Of a DNA stretch of 29,794 bases, positions 19,504 through 29,560 are shown one piece after another. The DNA comes from Rhizomucor pusillus (Eukaryota; Mucoromycota; Mucoromycetes; Mucorales; Lichtheimiaceae). Positions within the stretch are counted from its first letter, which is position 1, and each line of letters opens with the position of its first letter. The position numbers and the translations under genes were made by a program. Location of the stretch: NCBI GenBank assembly GCA_900175165.2, contig FWWN02000143.1, positions 1 to 29,794 of the forward strand, read 5' to 3'. The notes under the pieces are model-generated. The model was not told where the DNA came from, made no database searches, and saw nothing but the letters and a program-made list of their open reading frames with translations.

Positions 19504-21193
19504 TCATAAAGTCGTGTTTGTTCCAGAACGGAGGAAGAGGAAGACGTGGAGAGTGGTTGCAAGTATGATGAATAACGGGTGAGGAATGCTAGAAGAGGAA
19601 GCATGATTAATACCCTGAAATGTAATCCATTGTTGGTTGTTGGAAGGATCTGTATAGACGATATTGAAATCGGATGTTGGTCTGAAAGAGCTGCTATTCT
19701 TATCAGCAGACGATCCTTGGCCGATAGAATTGTCGATTTCAGTCACCAAGCCGCGGTTGTTGCTGGCCAACGTTGAGGTATTCTTCAAATACTCGGATAG
19801 CTCGTCAGGAGTGTAGTCATTTTCTGCTAGTATCAACGCCATCACCCCCGCAACATCTATTTGCTACATGTTAGGTGATCTTGTATAGATATCTATCCTT
19901 TTGTTAATGGATACTTGCGAGGAGCAGAGACTGAGGTGCCAGATAATGTGTTTGTGGCGCTCGTGCTCGAGTGCCAGATAGACTGAATTTCATCTCCAGG
20001 TGCAAATCTGGAAGGCTGTCAACTCACCCGCTTTTTTGTAACTTAGGCAAAATACTTACAGATCGACACACGTGCCATAATTAGAGTATTCAGCTACAGA
20101 ATCGTTTCTGCAAATGGCGCCAACAGTGATAGCTCCCGCCGCAGACGCAGGCGAATATTTGCAGGCATCATCGCCATAATTTCCGGCAGCTACCACAAAG
20201 TGAATACCAAGGGACACTGCTTGCTGGACCGCATCGTTAGCCGCCTGACTATACAAAGCATCCAATGACAGACTATAAACCATTCATTAGTCGTTAGATG
20301 TTGTCGACTTGCTTCTAATCTTAAGGTTTGCTTACTTGACGATGCTTTTGGTACTATTGTTCGTACTATTTAAATGCTGCTGTGTAATCCATTCGAGACC
20401 AACCAAGAGATCTGACAATTTTCCATTGCCGTCGCTGTCGAGGGTCTTGACAGATACAATGTTGGCCTTCTTAGCTACGCCGTGATCGGTGCCACAACAG
20501 ACACCAGCTACAAAAGTGCCGTGCCCGTTATCATCGTTATCGTTGTCGTCAACCACGTTGATGCCATAGGATACACGACCCTGAATATCCTCGTGGTCTT
20601 TTCTAACGCCGGTATCTAGTAGATATACTGTGACCCCTTCCCCCTAGAAAATAAGCAATATGCACTGTGAGCATTAATAGTAGCAGCAGCACTGAAAGGA
20701 AAGAATGATATAATGATCCTCTTACTTGCGAAGAAGGAAAGTGATATTGGCTGTCAAGTCCGCTTCGCTGATCGATGCGGTCTAAGCCCTTAAAAAGGTA
20801 ACCATGTTTCAGGAACGCGCTTGCTGACTGTATTTCATGCTGCAAACTCACCCAGCTCGGCACGCGGTTCTGCACATAACCTTGCAGTTTGAAATTTGTG
20901 TCTTTAACCCAGTAGTGAACTACGTCTTGCTCTGCATGAAGCAATTTGGATTGTGAAGGATCAGTGGTACTTGACATCCAGCGGAACTGCCCAATACTTG
21001 AATAGCTCAGACCAGCGCCGTTGCCGGTGTCCATTAATCTAGTTATATGGTTGCGTATCGCTACATGGGTCGCTTCAGGTTTAAAAACAATTATATATTG
21101 TTCGCTGTTGTTGGCAATGGTATCGTTGTGAAACTGGCAAAATGCAATGATTGGTAGAAAAAAGACAAGAACGTAAATGTAAAGGCAGCCCAT
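19504..21193 (-). CDS. Secreted subtilisin-like serine protease (proteinase K family, S8)
   Basis: Six exons (21193-20852, 20788-20726, 20643-20336, 20272-20060, 20007-19919, 19856-19504) join in phase to 455 aa. A signal peptide (MGCLYIYVLVFFLPIIAFC) is followed by an I9-type propeptide (EQYIIVFKPEATHVAI to about residue 110). The maturation boundary lies before VPSWGLDRIDQRSG. The catalytic domain has Asp145 (LLDTGV), His176 (NGHGTFVAG), oxyanion Asn269 (VVAAGN) and Ser334 (SGTSVSAPHVAG). All four are present, so it should be an active endopeptidase once the propeptide is removed. The second histidine of the usual HGTHVAG is Phe. After the domain comes a Ser/Asn-rich linker and a hydrophobic segment (PLFIILATTLHVFLFL) with eight more residues, so the enzyme may be held at the membrane. 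One intron is GC-AG and one is in frame and open. Confidence 0.93.
19857..19918 (-). other. GC-AG intron in the subtilisin-like protease
   Basis: The join CCTC|GCAAGT ... AATAG|ATGTTGCG restores SVSAPHVAGVMAL, the invariant region just after the catalytic serine. The nearby GT donor two bases downstream breaks the frame. Confidence 0.85.
20789..20851 (-). other. 63-nt in-frame intron without a stop codon in the protease
   Basis: GTGAGT...TTTAAG between VPSW and GLDRIDQ. Retention would insert 21 residues right at the propeptide/mature boundary. The family goes straight from PSW to GL-RI. Confidence 0.8.
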
Positions 21194-21582
21194 TGGGAGC
21201 CGCGGCGTATGCGAAGAATAGAAAGGAGCGGAGGAGTGAGGAATAGCAAGGAAAGGAAAAAATGCTTCAATACATTGAGGACAGAAGGAGTGCTTGTCGA
21301 GACCGTATTTCCCGAATGTCAGACATATAACTTGATGCGGGTCATGTTCTTTTTTGGTTTGGTGTGGTTGAACTTGCGATCCCCGCAAATGAAATTTAAA
21401 AAAGACGCCTTTCTTCCGAGAACGAGGCAGAGCACGCAATGCTGCTACAGCTGGTGCTGTTGTAGAGTAGTTTAATCGTATATATAAGGAATTTGATAAA
21501 TAGTAGAGACAGAATTACAACACGAAAACTGGTTTGAGAAATTGGAACGAGGAAATGACAGGATAGGGAATTTTCTCGATGC
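21194..21582. other. Protease promoter and 3' flank of the Rab GAP gene
   Basis: 389 bp without a supported gene. The part next to 21193 is the protease promoter. The part next to 21583 is the 3' flank of the TBC gene. Nothing else is seen. Confidence 0.5.
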
Positions 21583-24375
21583 TCAGGCACTGATGAGCTT
21601 CTTCATCTCGTACAATCGTTGCTGCAACTCCCCACGCTCGTTTTCACTTTGAGCGTACCGCATTTTCATATCAATGACCATAGTTTCCAGATTCGATAAT
21701 TGATCTTCCAGCGCAGAATTCTTCTCAACAAGCGTATGGTTCTCACTGCAGAGGTCATCAAATTGAGCGCGGCATTGTGCTTCAATCTTCCCTGGCAAGG
21801 CCTCGACTTCTTGGCGAAGTACCTGAACGAGATCCACCAGCGAAGCATGCTCGTCCTTGGCATGTGCAAGATCAGCCTTTGTCTGTTTGAGTTGTTCATA
21901 AATGTCATTTTGTTCTCGCCGCACAGTCAGCGTCGTTTGCTCGAGTTCTTTAGATCGTTTCCGCAATTCTGCGTTGGTGCGCTGTAATTGCTCCACAGTA
22001 CGCGCATCTGCTACTTCTTTGGCCATTTGAGCCTTGTGCTCTTTCTCGAGTTGCAGTAAGCGTTTAGGGCTTATTTCGAACGTCACGGCATCGTCGACAA
22101 GACGGCGATCATCGTCCTACGTGCCACGAATTAATTTCGGTTTCCGTACAAGGTAAACTGTCTTATTCCAATTATTTTCTACGTACCTTGTATTCCTCAA
22201 AAAGCCCGTTCTTCAAAAAGTTCAACAGATGTTCAAAATCGAGACTGAGGATGGCAGTTTCGTTTCTTTTAAGCAGAGCAAGGGCAAACTTGAATATCGA
22301 CACTATGCCCTCTGTCAACAGTATATCATATATCCGGAACACCAAATTCAGTGGAAACTTGTATGCAAACAATGTCATGAACCATTGTGATGCATACATT
22401 GTGGACCCTACACTTTGTTGCACGAGGTGCCGTGCAATATGCGGCAAATGCTCCTCTACAAGAGCATCAAATTGATATAATCGCAGATGCAGTCCTTCCA
22501 TGTCCGGCGTGTAGTGCCCTCGAAGCCCATACGTTTTCATCAGCTGAACAAGCACGCAGAAAGCTTCATCATCTGGCATCTATAAACGAGGTTTACATCA
22601 ATTCTTCTTCCATATTGCAATTGCATAATAGATTAAGGTTTTTAGGTTTACATACATTCAGCAATAACGGACCGACAATAAATGCCAGTCCTTGGCAGTA
22701 CCCAACATCTTGATCCAGAACGCTGTAAGATCGTACCACATTGTATAAGCCTTCTTGACCTACGCCATCACGTTCCTTAAAAAACTTATGTCCAGGGAAT
22801 GTTCGTGCTAGGTCTCGTTGGATCATCTTTTCATAGGGACTAGGTGCCTTTAGTAAATCAATGTACTGCGCTTGCAACGTCTGATCTTTTGATCCAGATA
22901 GCAACTGCCACACCATGCCACGAATGGAAGGGGGAATCCCGCGTTGAACATGCTGAAGCAGCTTTTTGCTTTTGACAGTCTGTTCGAAATCACACAACGC
23001 ACCGGCCCAAAAGTCTGGATATTATATATATAAAAGCTCAGTTAATGCTACTGACAATGCAGCCATGAATCTACTACATCTCACCCCAGTCATAATCATC
23101 CGTTTCTTTATATTGACTTGCAAGACTTTTTCGCAGCGATTGTCGTTTCAAGCTGTTGAGCATGCGCGCCTTTGGATCATTCGTATTTGCTGCATTAAGC
23201 TGCTCCATCTGTGCCAAGATATCATCCTCGTGCAAAAGTAACGGTTGACTGACACTTCTGCGCTGGGACAGCCGCTTACTAATATGTCGAGCATCATCTG
23301 TGGCGACCGATCGATGTTCAACAATGAGAGGCGTATTTGCTACGTCCACTGTTGCACTGGATGTGTTTGATGATTCTGAAGCTCGTCGTTTGGCCCCATT
23401 CTTGATTGAAGACCAAATCCCAAACAAGCTACGCGCACTGGAACCGGAATCTGCGCTGCTTCTATTCGTTAAAATTGGAGAAGGTTTGGTGGTATTTCTC
23501 GGTGCAGAAGTTGAGGTGGGTATCGCTGTAGTTTCAATCGTGCTGGTTGGTGTGTCGCTGCGTGCTTTTGCGAGGATAGTCGTTGAGGCATCGGTTAAGG
23601 TCTTGAGGATGGAGCGAGATGGCTGCTGCTCCTCCGGGTTCTGTTCTTGTTGCTGCTTTTCTTTTTCTTTCAGCTTGTCTCGATTAATATCTTCTTGTAC
23701 TTCATCCAGGGAAACTTCATTGAGCTCGGACACGGAGACCTGACTCATTCGCAAAAACCTTGATGTATCTTTGGCACCCTTGGTAGAATCCTGGTTTATG
23801 TAGGCTTGCGACGTGATTTTCATTTCATAATCATCTTTTTCGAGAGATGTGGCAGGTGATGAGCTGTTTCGAATTGTTGAAGCGTCAAAATCAGAATTGG
23901 AACTGTCAACGCTGGAATCCTGTCCTGCAGGCTCGGGTTCGTTTGATAAAACGTCATCGTTCTGGGTATTGTTGCTGTGGTCGTTCTTTCTGTCCTTTTC
24001 ATTCATAATCTCATGTTGCTTTTCTTTTTCGTAAGGGTTGAAGGCCTGAAGCTCTTCTTCGTCACTGCTGTCGCTGTTGAACGAAGTGTCAGCGTGCACA
24101 GAAGGGCTAGTGGAGAGTTTATCCTTCACTGCAAGGTCTGCTGTACTTGCTTTCTGGAACGACGACCTTGTAGCTTCGAAAGATACATATTCTTGAGAGC
24201 TTTGCGAAGTTATTGAAGATTCGTCCGACACACTGTCGTCTCCTGTGTGAGCACCACCATTTAAAGGAGTGGAAGGTGATGACAACGATTCCTTTGCCGT
24301 GGTATCCTTGATGACTGCCGTTGAGACCGGCTCAGATATTTTTTGCTGGTCAATCTCGCAGGCGACGGCGCTCAT
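21583..24375 (-). CDS. TBC-domain Rab GTPase-activating protein (Gyp5/EVI5 type)
   Basis: Four exons (24375-23085, 23014-22656, 22579-22187, 22116-21583) join in phase to 858 aa. Residues 1-430 are acidic, Ser/Thr-rich and mostly disordered, with phosphorylation-like SSDEEE patches. The TBC domain spans about 455-665. It begins with RGIPPSIRGMVWQLLSG and has the arginine finger IQRDLARTFPGH (Arg501) and the glutamine finger DVGYCQGLAF (Gln538), so the dual-finger GAP mechanism should work. Residues about 700-850 form a long coiled coil (heptads in LEKEHKAQMAKEV, RKRSKELEQTTL). TBC followed by coiled coil is the layout of yeast Gyp5/Gyl1 and animal EVI5, which act on Ypt1/Sec4- or Rab11-class GTPases in ER-Golgi and polarised secretion. 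The exact Rab is not shown by sequence. Confidence 0.94.
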
Positions 24376-25038
24376 GATGGTTGCAACGGCATAGAAGGAT
24401 ACGTTGGGGAAGAGAAGTATCGATCAGAACCTTGACCAACTCAAGGTTCGGAGTGACCGACAATATAAACAGCGCACTATGCACCGTTGCTGCACATTCT
24501 CCAAGGAGCTAGAAGGACGTGATTTTTGTCTGCCATTGGCCATCTAACTCCTTGTACCATCAAAGAGTGTCTCACTCTCCAGAGATTTGGGATGCCCCAA
24601 AAATAGATGGAGAATAGGAGTTATTCTGCAAAGTGCCTATACCGTACTGCAAAAAAGATATGGCAATATAAATACCATTGTTTTATGCTGTTCGGATCAT
24701 ACTGGGATAGTGCGGTTTTGTATATAGGCTCTGTATTCATAGACAGGATCATGTAATATAGCGCCTGACTATTGTCAACATTCGAGTCTTTGGAAGCAAT
24801 AAATTATTTGGCTAAATGAACCCGAAATTGTTTGAAACCCGTTGATCGATCAAGATGGATAAAGCTCGAGTTTTGCATGTATACCTTTATACAAGCCCAC
24901 ATTGATAGTAAATATCTGACATTTCATACAATAACCCAGATATAAACATGTCTTTTTATTTAATAACAACGACTGACGACATATCCGGTTTGGGGAATAG
25001 CTCCACGGACCGGCCGCTTTTCCTTATAGGCGCATCAC

Positions 25039-25216
25039 GCTTCGCTGCGCTTGGTTCGTTGAAGCTCATGCCGGATCGAGTATGTAGAATAATTTGCTTG
25101 GCCTTCATAGACATCCATTCTCCGGCGGTTTTGCATCCGCTTCGCTACTACGTAAGCACAGCGCCGTCGAATTTCGATTCTTCAAACCGGCGCTTGCATA
25201 AATCGATGGTTGAGAG
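25039..25216 (+). repeat. Dispersed repeat, copy A
   Basis: Matches copy B at 28441-28630 over its full length with small indels. The best core (25118-25171) is identical to 28526-28579 at 51 of 54 positions. The two copies are in the same orientation and lie on either side of SAD1. The element family is not recognised. Confidence 0.85.
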
Positions 25217-25931
25217 GATACCACACCTAAAACCTAGCTTCTTGCTGCTTCGAAATAAATCCGCAGACTGTCCTCTTATACTTAGCAATAGGTTCCTAGT
25301 AAGAGTTCTCCCGTCAACTTTCAAGTCTCGCTATTTTCAAGCAGCTGTTGGTAGAAGGCTCGAACTCGAGCTCCATCGCTCACCATGTCAAGGCTCGAAG
25401 TGCCGGAATGGCATCCGTGAAAAGCACGGACATTACCTCACTTTGCTCTTCCGAGTGAGTTCGTAAGTCGTAATATTGCAGGAGCATTTGAAGTATTTCA
25501 CATAAGCATGCTTACCCATTTCTTATTAGGAGTGGTAAGGAATGAGGCGACCTATGTATATTAAAAGCCGATGACTTATCAACTTTTGTTTCAACATTAC
25601 TTCGGCACAACCTTTGCGCTGGGAGATCATGCTTGCGTGAGTTTTACATGCAACAAGTGAGCGATGACATATGAGAGTACTTACCAGCGCAGAATTTCTA
25701 ATTAATACCGCTACAGGCACCCATACAGCGCAGACATTCGTTTAAAATCCAGTATTTCAACCAGGGATAATCTCACTGTAATGAATGTACAATAGCTTGA
25801 GCGATACTATTCGAGTTGCTTTACCCGCAATCCATAATCCGTTTTGTCGTAAACTTATAGTCATCATTGTCGTGTATGAATATTACAGCAATGGCTGGGA
25901 CTAGTGTCCATATTGAGGCCTGCTGATATTC

Positions 25932-26168
25932 TTAGGATCCATTGCTTATTTCTCGATAAGTTAATAACTCCTGTAGCTCCCATGATTCTTTCATTTGCGA
26001 ATCTGATCCAAAAGCTGCAGCATAGTGCACAAATTTAAGACGATTAGAGTACTCCACTGTAGCAGCCAGATACCGCCATTTATCCTTCTCAAAATCGTAT
26101 AAGTCCACAAGTACACGCAAATGTCCTTGGCATCCATATGACAATTTTTCGCTTGAATGGGGTCTCAA
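25932..26168 (-). pseudogene. ATG-less open frame just downstream of SAD1
   Basis: A 78-codon minus frame begins only 36 nt after the SAD1 stop and has no ATG near its start. Its product is rich in aromatic and charged residues in a coding-like mix (CQGHLRVLVDLYDFEKDKW, then LKFVHYAAAFGSD, then WELQELLTYREI). It does not resemble any part of USP39/SAD1 and I do not recognise it. It could be a gene remnant, an alternative last exon of SAD1 reached by another splice, or chance. Confidence 0.3.
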
Positions 26169-26203
26169 ACGTTATGCAACAAAGATCCAATTTCTATTGA
26201 TAG

Positions 26204-28115
26204 TTACAGGTTCTTGGTTTGCTTTCTTTCCCAAATTTGAATGTAGCTTTCAGACAAAAAGATCATTTGCGGCATGACTTCTTCGACGATCAAGTCTTGG
26301 ATTTGGTACCATTGGTCAGAGCCCCGGTGTCGAACGTGCACCTTGTAAGTGCCTTGGCCAGCCTCAGGCTTTCCATCGTGGCAAATATTGGCTAGCAAGT
26401 CATAGTAGGATCCAAGCGTCTCCACAGTCTTGTCGTTTGTAACTATTTCGTGGACCATGTTAGCACATCCATCGTATCTACGCATATTTGCCGAACTAAC
26501 TTACAGCTTGACATGTCCAGGTCCTTGATAGGGAAGTTAACAATGGTCGGATTCTTTTCTAATGTCCAGTTGTTCTTGTTGAAGCGCTTGATATGGAAAA
26601 TAAGGTAGTTGGGAAGACGAGTGATGTGATAGCGTCTTTTTTGGTTGGCGGTCTCTTGGACCTTCACGCCATCGTACTTGCCAAGGATGGTTGTCAGTGG
26701 CACTTGTGGAATGATATCTTTCTCGGCTTCGTCTTGGTACAACGGCGCGGGTGGCAAGTCCAATGCAAGGAACAGGAACGGTACATTGGTTGTTGAAATT
26801 TCTATGCTTGTGTGTTAGTACTTGATGACCATTATCCTTGCGTATTTTATTTATTCACCTCGTTCTGGATCGAAAGCCATCACTTTGGCTTCATCGGATG
26901 GCGAGCTCACAGCACTGACTTCTTGAGATTCCATTCGCACATCTCCTTGGAAGATACGATAAATTATACCTATGGATGAAGTCAGTATCTGCAAGTATTA
27001 CAGGATAAGTAAAGAAAACCTACTGCTGTTCTTTTTCCTCGTTCCACCAAGATCCTTGTGAAGGGTATTGAGGAACCAAGACAAGAAATCGATTGCATTG
27101 CTTTGTTCTGTCAAGCGGAAACGCTTGTTACTGGCGCTGGAAATTTCCTATTTCCAGTAAATATATTTAGGGGCAACGAGCTTTTATCACATTTTCCACT
27201 TAATGCTCCAACTTTATATATACCTGCAGTAATTCGTGAGGGCTAACTTGACCTTTGAATGCTTTTGGATTCCACATTTTTCGTACGAGGGTACCGAATC
27301 GCGTTACCAGCTGTGATCTACCCTGACTTTCGAAATCCTCTAGAATAAAGTAATCCCTCAAGGCTGGAATATGCACAAGAGCTTGGATGACGACATTTAC
27401 ATAATCGTTCGCCTTGACATTGTTGAGACCCACAAAGCCTTGAATGACATTGTATGCCGTCAGCCGCGTTGAATAAAACATATCATATCTCCATTTTACC
27501 TGGCAAATACTTTTTATTGTTTAAATCATAGGACGGCTTCAGATTGCTATCGAGCTGTGCCACTTGTTCTTTGGTCAAGATAGGATTTATCACGTACTAT
27601 TTTCAAAAAGTGTGGATCAGACACAAAAAGGATGAACAAGTAAACCAAATAACTCTGTGTCTTACCTTGATATCATTCAACGAAGCGTCCTGCACCTCAT
27701 ATCCATCAGGTAATACGTAGACCTACAAGGATTTTGCGTTAGCTTATTACTTGTTGAACGCGACGAACGATGCAGAAATACTTGCTTTCAATGTATGCAA
27801 ATTTATAAACACATGGTGATCTTTTTGGATGCTGTGGAAATACGCATGCGATGATTTCCCTCGCCCTTAATACACTGCATGAGTACAATGCCTGAATACA
27901 AAATATCATGGTCCTCACATACCTTGGTAGTACTTGCCGCATACAAGGCATGCATATACATTCAAATGGGTAAGAGACACTGAGCATACTTTTTCGAAAT
28001 CAAAGTCGAGCATATGGCGATTGATAGTGTCGAGGTATAAATCACACGATGCTACGGGTTCTTGATCCTTCGCTGCAGGATCCAATCGCGCTTTCTTCGC
28101 CACCGGTTCCTCCAT
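26204..28115 (-). CDS. SAD1: SAD1/USP39 tri-snRNP splicing factor
   Basis: Nine exons (28115-27923, 27865-27786, 27722-27666, 27596-27500, 27438-27224, 27147-27024, 26969-26859, 26801-26505, 26442-26204) join in phase to 470 aa; yeast Sad1 is 448. It stabilises the U4/U6.U5 tri-snRNP for spliceosome assembly in the nucleus. The N-terminus has a basic KKAR patch. A UBP zinc finger covers about 40-115 (CSVSLTHLNVYACLVCGKYY, HAYFHSIQKDHH, YVLPDGYEV). The ubiquitin-protease fold starts at about 143. Where true proteases have the catalytic Cys box, this protein reads GFVGLNNVKANDYVNV with no cysteine, as in all USP39/Sad1 proteins, so it is not a protease. The end SESYIQIWERK is typical. One intron has a GC donor. 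The last intron is placed by family fit (DMSSF-TNDKT); an alternative join a few codons longer is possible. Confidence 0.95.
27723..27785 (-). other. GC-AG intron in SAD1
   Basis: The protein reads LHTLK|VYVLPDGYEV with the donor AAA|GCAAGT and acceptor TTGTAG|GTC. The only nearby GT donor (four bases on) breaks the frame. Confidence 0.85.
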
Positions 28116-29057
28116 GATCGCTTCGACGTTTTGCAGACTATGGCAAATTAAAGAAATTCAGCTGCCTGGACTCCGTTCCCGAATTTACCATTCTTTCTCC
28201 ATGAGACACATCAAGCAAAGGTCCATTCGTATCAGACTTTAATAATATAAGATAGACATCCATGAAATGTTGACTTCGTATTCACAAAAACGATTTGGCT
28301 TGTTTGGATATTCAGATAATGTAAAAATGCAGGTAATATTCAATAAAAGATTGTATTTGCAATTTGAAAAGTATCTACAACAAGTTATTCGCATTCAAGA
28401 CGAAGGCCGTCATTGAATTTTACAAGCGCTTTTACACTTTGCTTCGCTCGCTGGGCTTGGTTCGCTGAAGCTCATTACTGATTCGAGTCTGTAGAATAAA
28501 CTCGCTTAGTCTTTGTAAACCTCGATTCTCCGGCGGTTTTGCATCCGCTTCGCTACTGCATAAGCACAGCGCCATCGAACCCAGTTTATTGAGATATACG
28601 CTCGCCTAGATCAATGTGCATGAGGAAAGGCATGAGATAAGTGCTTTGTCATCAGCACTTCCTCGGTTGTCGATATCATTGACTGTCTCCACCATGACAC
28701 TCTTTCAGCAGCATTCCGATTGTCGTAATCTGGAAGTTCGATATCATGTTGCTATTTGCTCACTGTCAAGTCTAATTCAGAAAGAGTAGAGCATAATAAA
28801 GTGAACCGTAAAAGCATATATGCCATTAGTACGACTTCTAGCGTAAGTGCGTTTGTGTTTTCATCATCATTCGTTATGCATAATCACAGCATTTCAACAC
28901 GAACGTGTGTATTTTATTGAAGACGCTCTCGTTTTATTGATATTTACTTTAACTAGAAGAAGTAGAAGATCTTTTCAGTAGTTTCAACATACTTAAGCCT
29001 TCCTGCCATTTTTGTGAGTTAGTAGCGCTCAAAAAGGCAATTTTCCCTTTCTGCAGA
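28116..29057. other. SAD1 upstream region with repeat copy B
   Basis: AT-rich DNA without a supported gene. It holds the SAD1 promoter next to 28116, repeat copy B (28441-28630) and a short inverted repeat (AAGTGCT...AGCACTT) at about 28638-28662. Confidence 0.5.
28441..28630 (+). repeat. Dispersed repeat, copy B
   Basis: Same orientation and content as copy A at 25039-25216, 3.4 kb away. The frame that is open across copy A has a stop at the matching place in copy B (after GSLKLITDSSL), so the repeat is not under shared protein-coding constraint in that frame. Confidence 0.85.
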
Positions 29058-29473
29058 ATGATGTCTACTGGACCCATTACTTATTCAGCACACTGTCACT
29101 ATTGTGCCTACTGTTAGTACTTTTTAAATCGGCAAAAAGTGTTAAGTATCTTTTCACCTAGACGAAATTCAACTATTTCTCAACGATAACTCACATGGTC
29201 TAGCCCTTGCGATGATGCACTATTTACAATGTGCAGCTGATATATTTCCAAATCTATAATAGTGGCGTCGATTTGACAGAGGCAGTCTTCGAAGGCACCG
29301 AGCCGCTCAGCTTTGAAAATGTATTGTACTCGTTTCTGAATAGAAACTTGGTTCGAAAGAGAATTTGCATTCTTATTGATAAAGCATTGGATGATGAGCA
29401 AATTACTCTTGTTGATCGATATATTGATTGTTTCATAGAAATTGATAATCAATCAATTCTATCACAACGCTGA
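29058..29473 (+). pseudogene. Broken coding region, family unknown
   Basis: Two coding-like stretches lie in adjacent frames. The first starts at tandem ATGs (29058). If a GTTAGT...CACCTAG intron (29113-29161) is removed it reads MMSTGPITYSAHCHYCAYY and continues (NDNSHGLALAMMHYLQCAADI) to a stop at 29257-29259. The second, in the next frame, is open from about 29215 to the stop at 29471-29473 and has a well-mixed composition (VDLTEAVFEGTEPLSFENVL, then RICILIDKALDDEQITLVDR). A single one-base shift in the overlap (29215-29256) would join them. I do not recognise the protein. A decayed gene is the simplest reading; an unseen splice or chance are the alternatives. Confidence 0.3.
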
Positions 29474-29560
29474 TCGAGTCCTTCGCTCGAGACTGCCGTC
29501 ACAATAATGAATGAAGTTGCATCACTTAGTTCGAAAAAATATGAAAGAGAGTTCTGGCTA

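Larger units (their letters stand above)
24376..26203. other. Region without a convincing gene; holds repeat copy A
   Basis: About 1.8 kb lies between the Rab GAP start and the end of SAD1. It contains the dispersed repeat at 25039-25216, a 172-codon + frame that runs through that repeat (rejected as a gene), and an ATG-less 78-codon minus frame at 26168-25932. The part next to 24376 is the Rab GAP promoter. No RNA gene is seen. Confidence 0.5.

Noticed and set aside
24948..25466. 172-codon ATG-started + frame
   Set aside because: It runs through dispersed repeat copy A. The matching frame in copy B is stopped early, and no domain or signal is seen, so it is probably a chance open frame over a repeat.
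26204..28115. Active deubiquitinase
   Set aside because: The Cys box reads GLNNVKANDY without a cysteine, and the zinc-finger plus fold match the inactive SAD1/USP39 family.
29475..29491. TCGAG...CTCGA inverted repeat as a mobile-element end
   Set aside because: A five-base stem is too short to mean anything, and no partner end or target duplication is seen.
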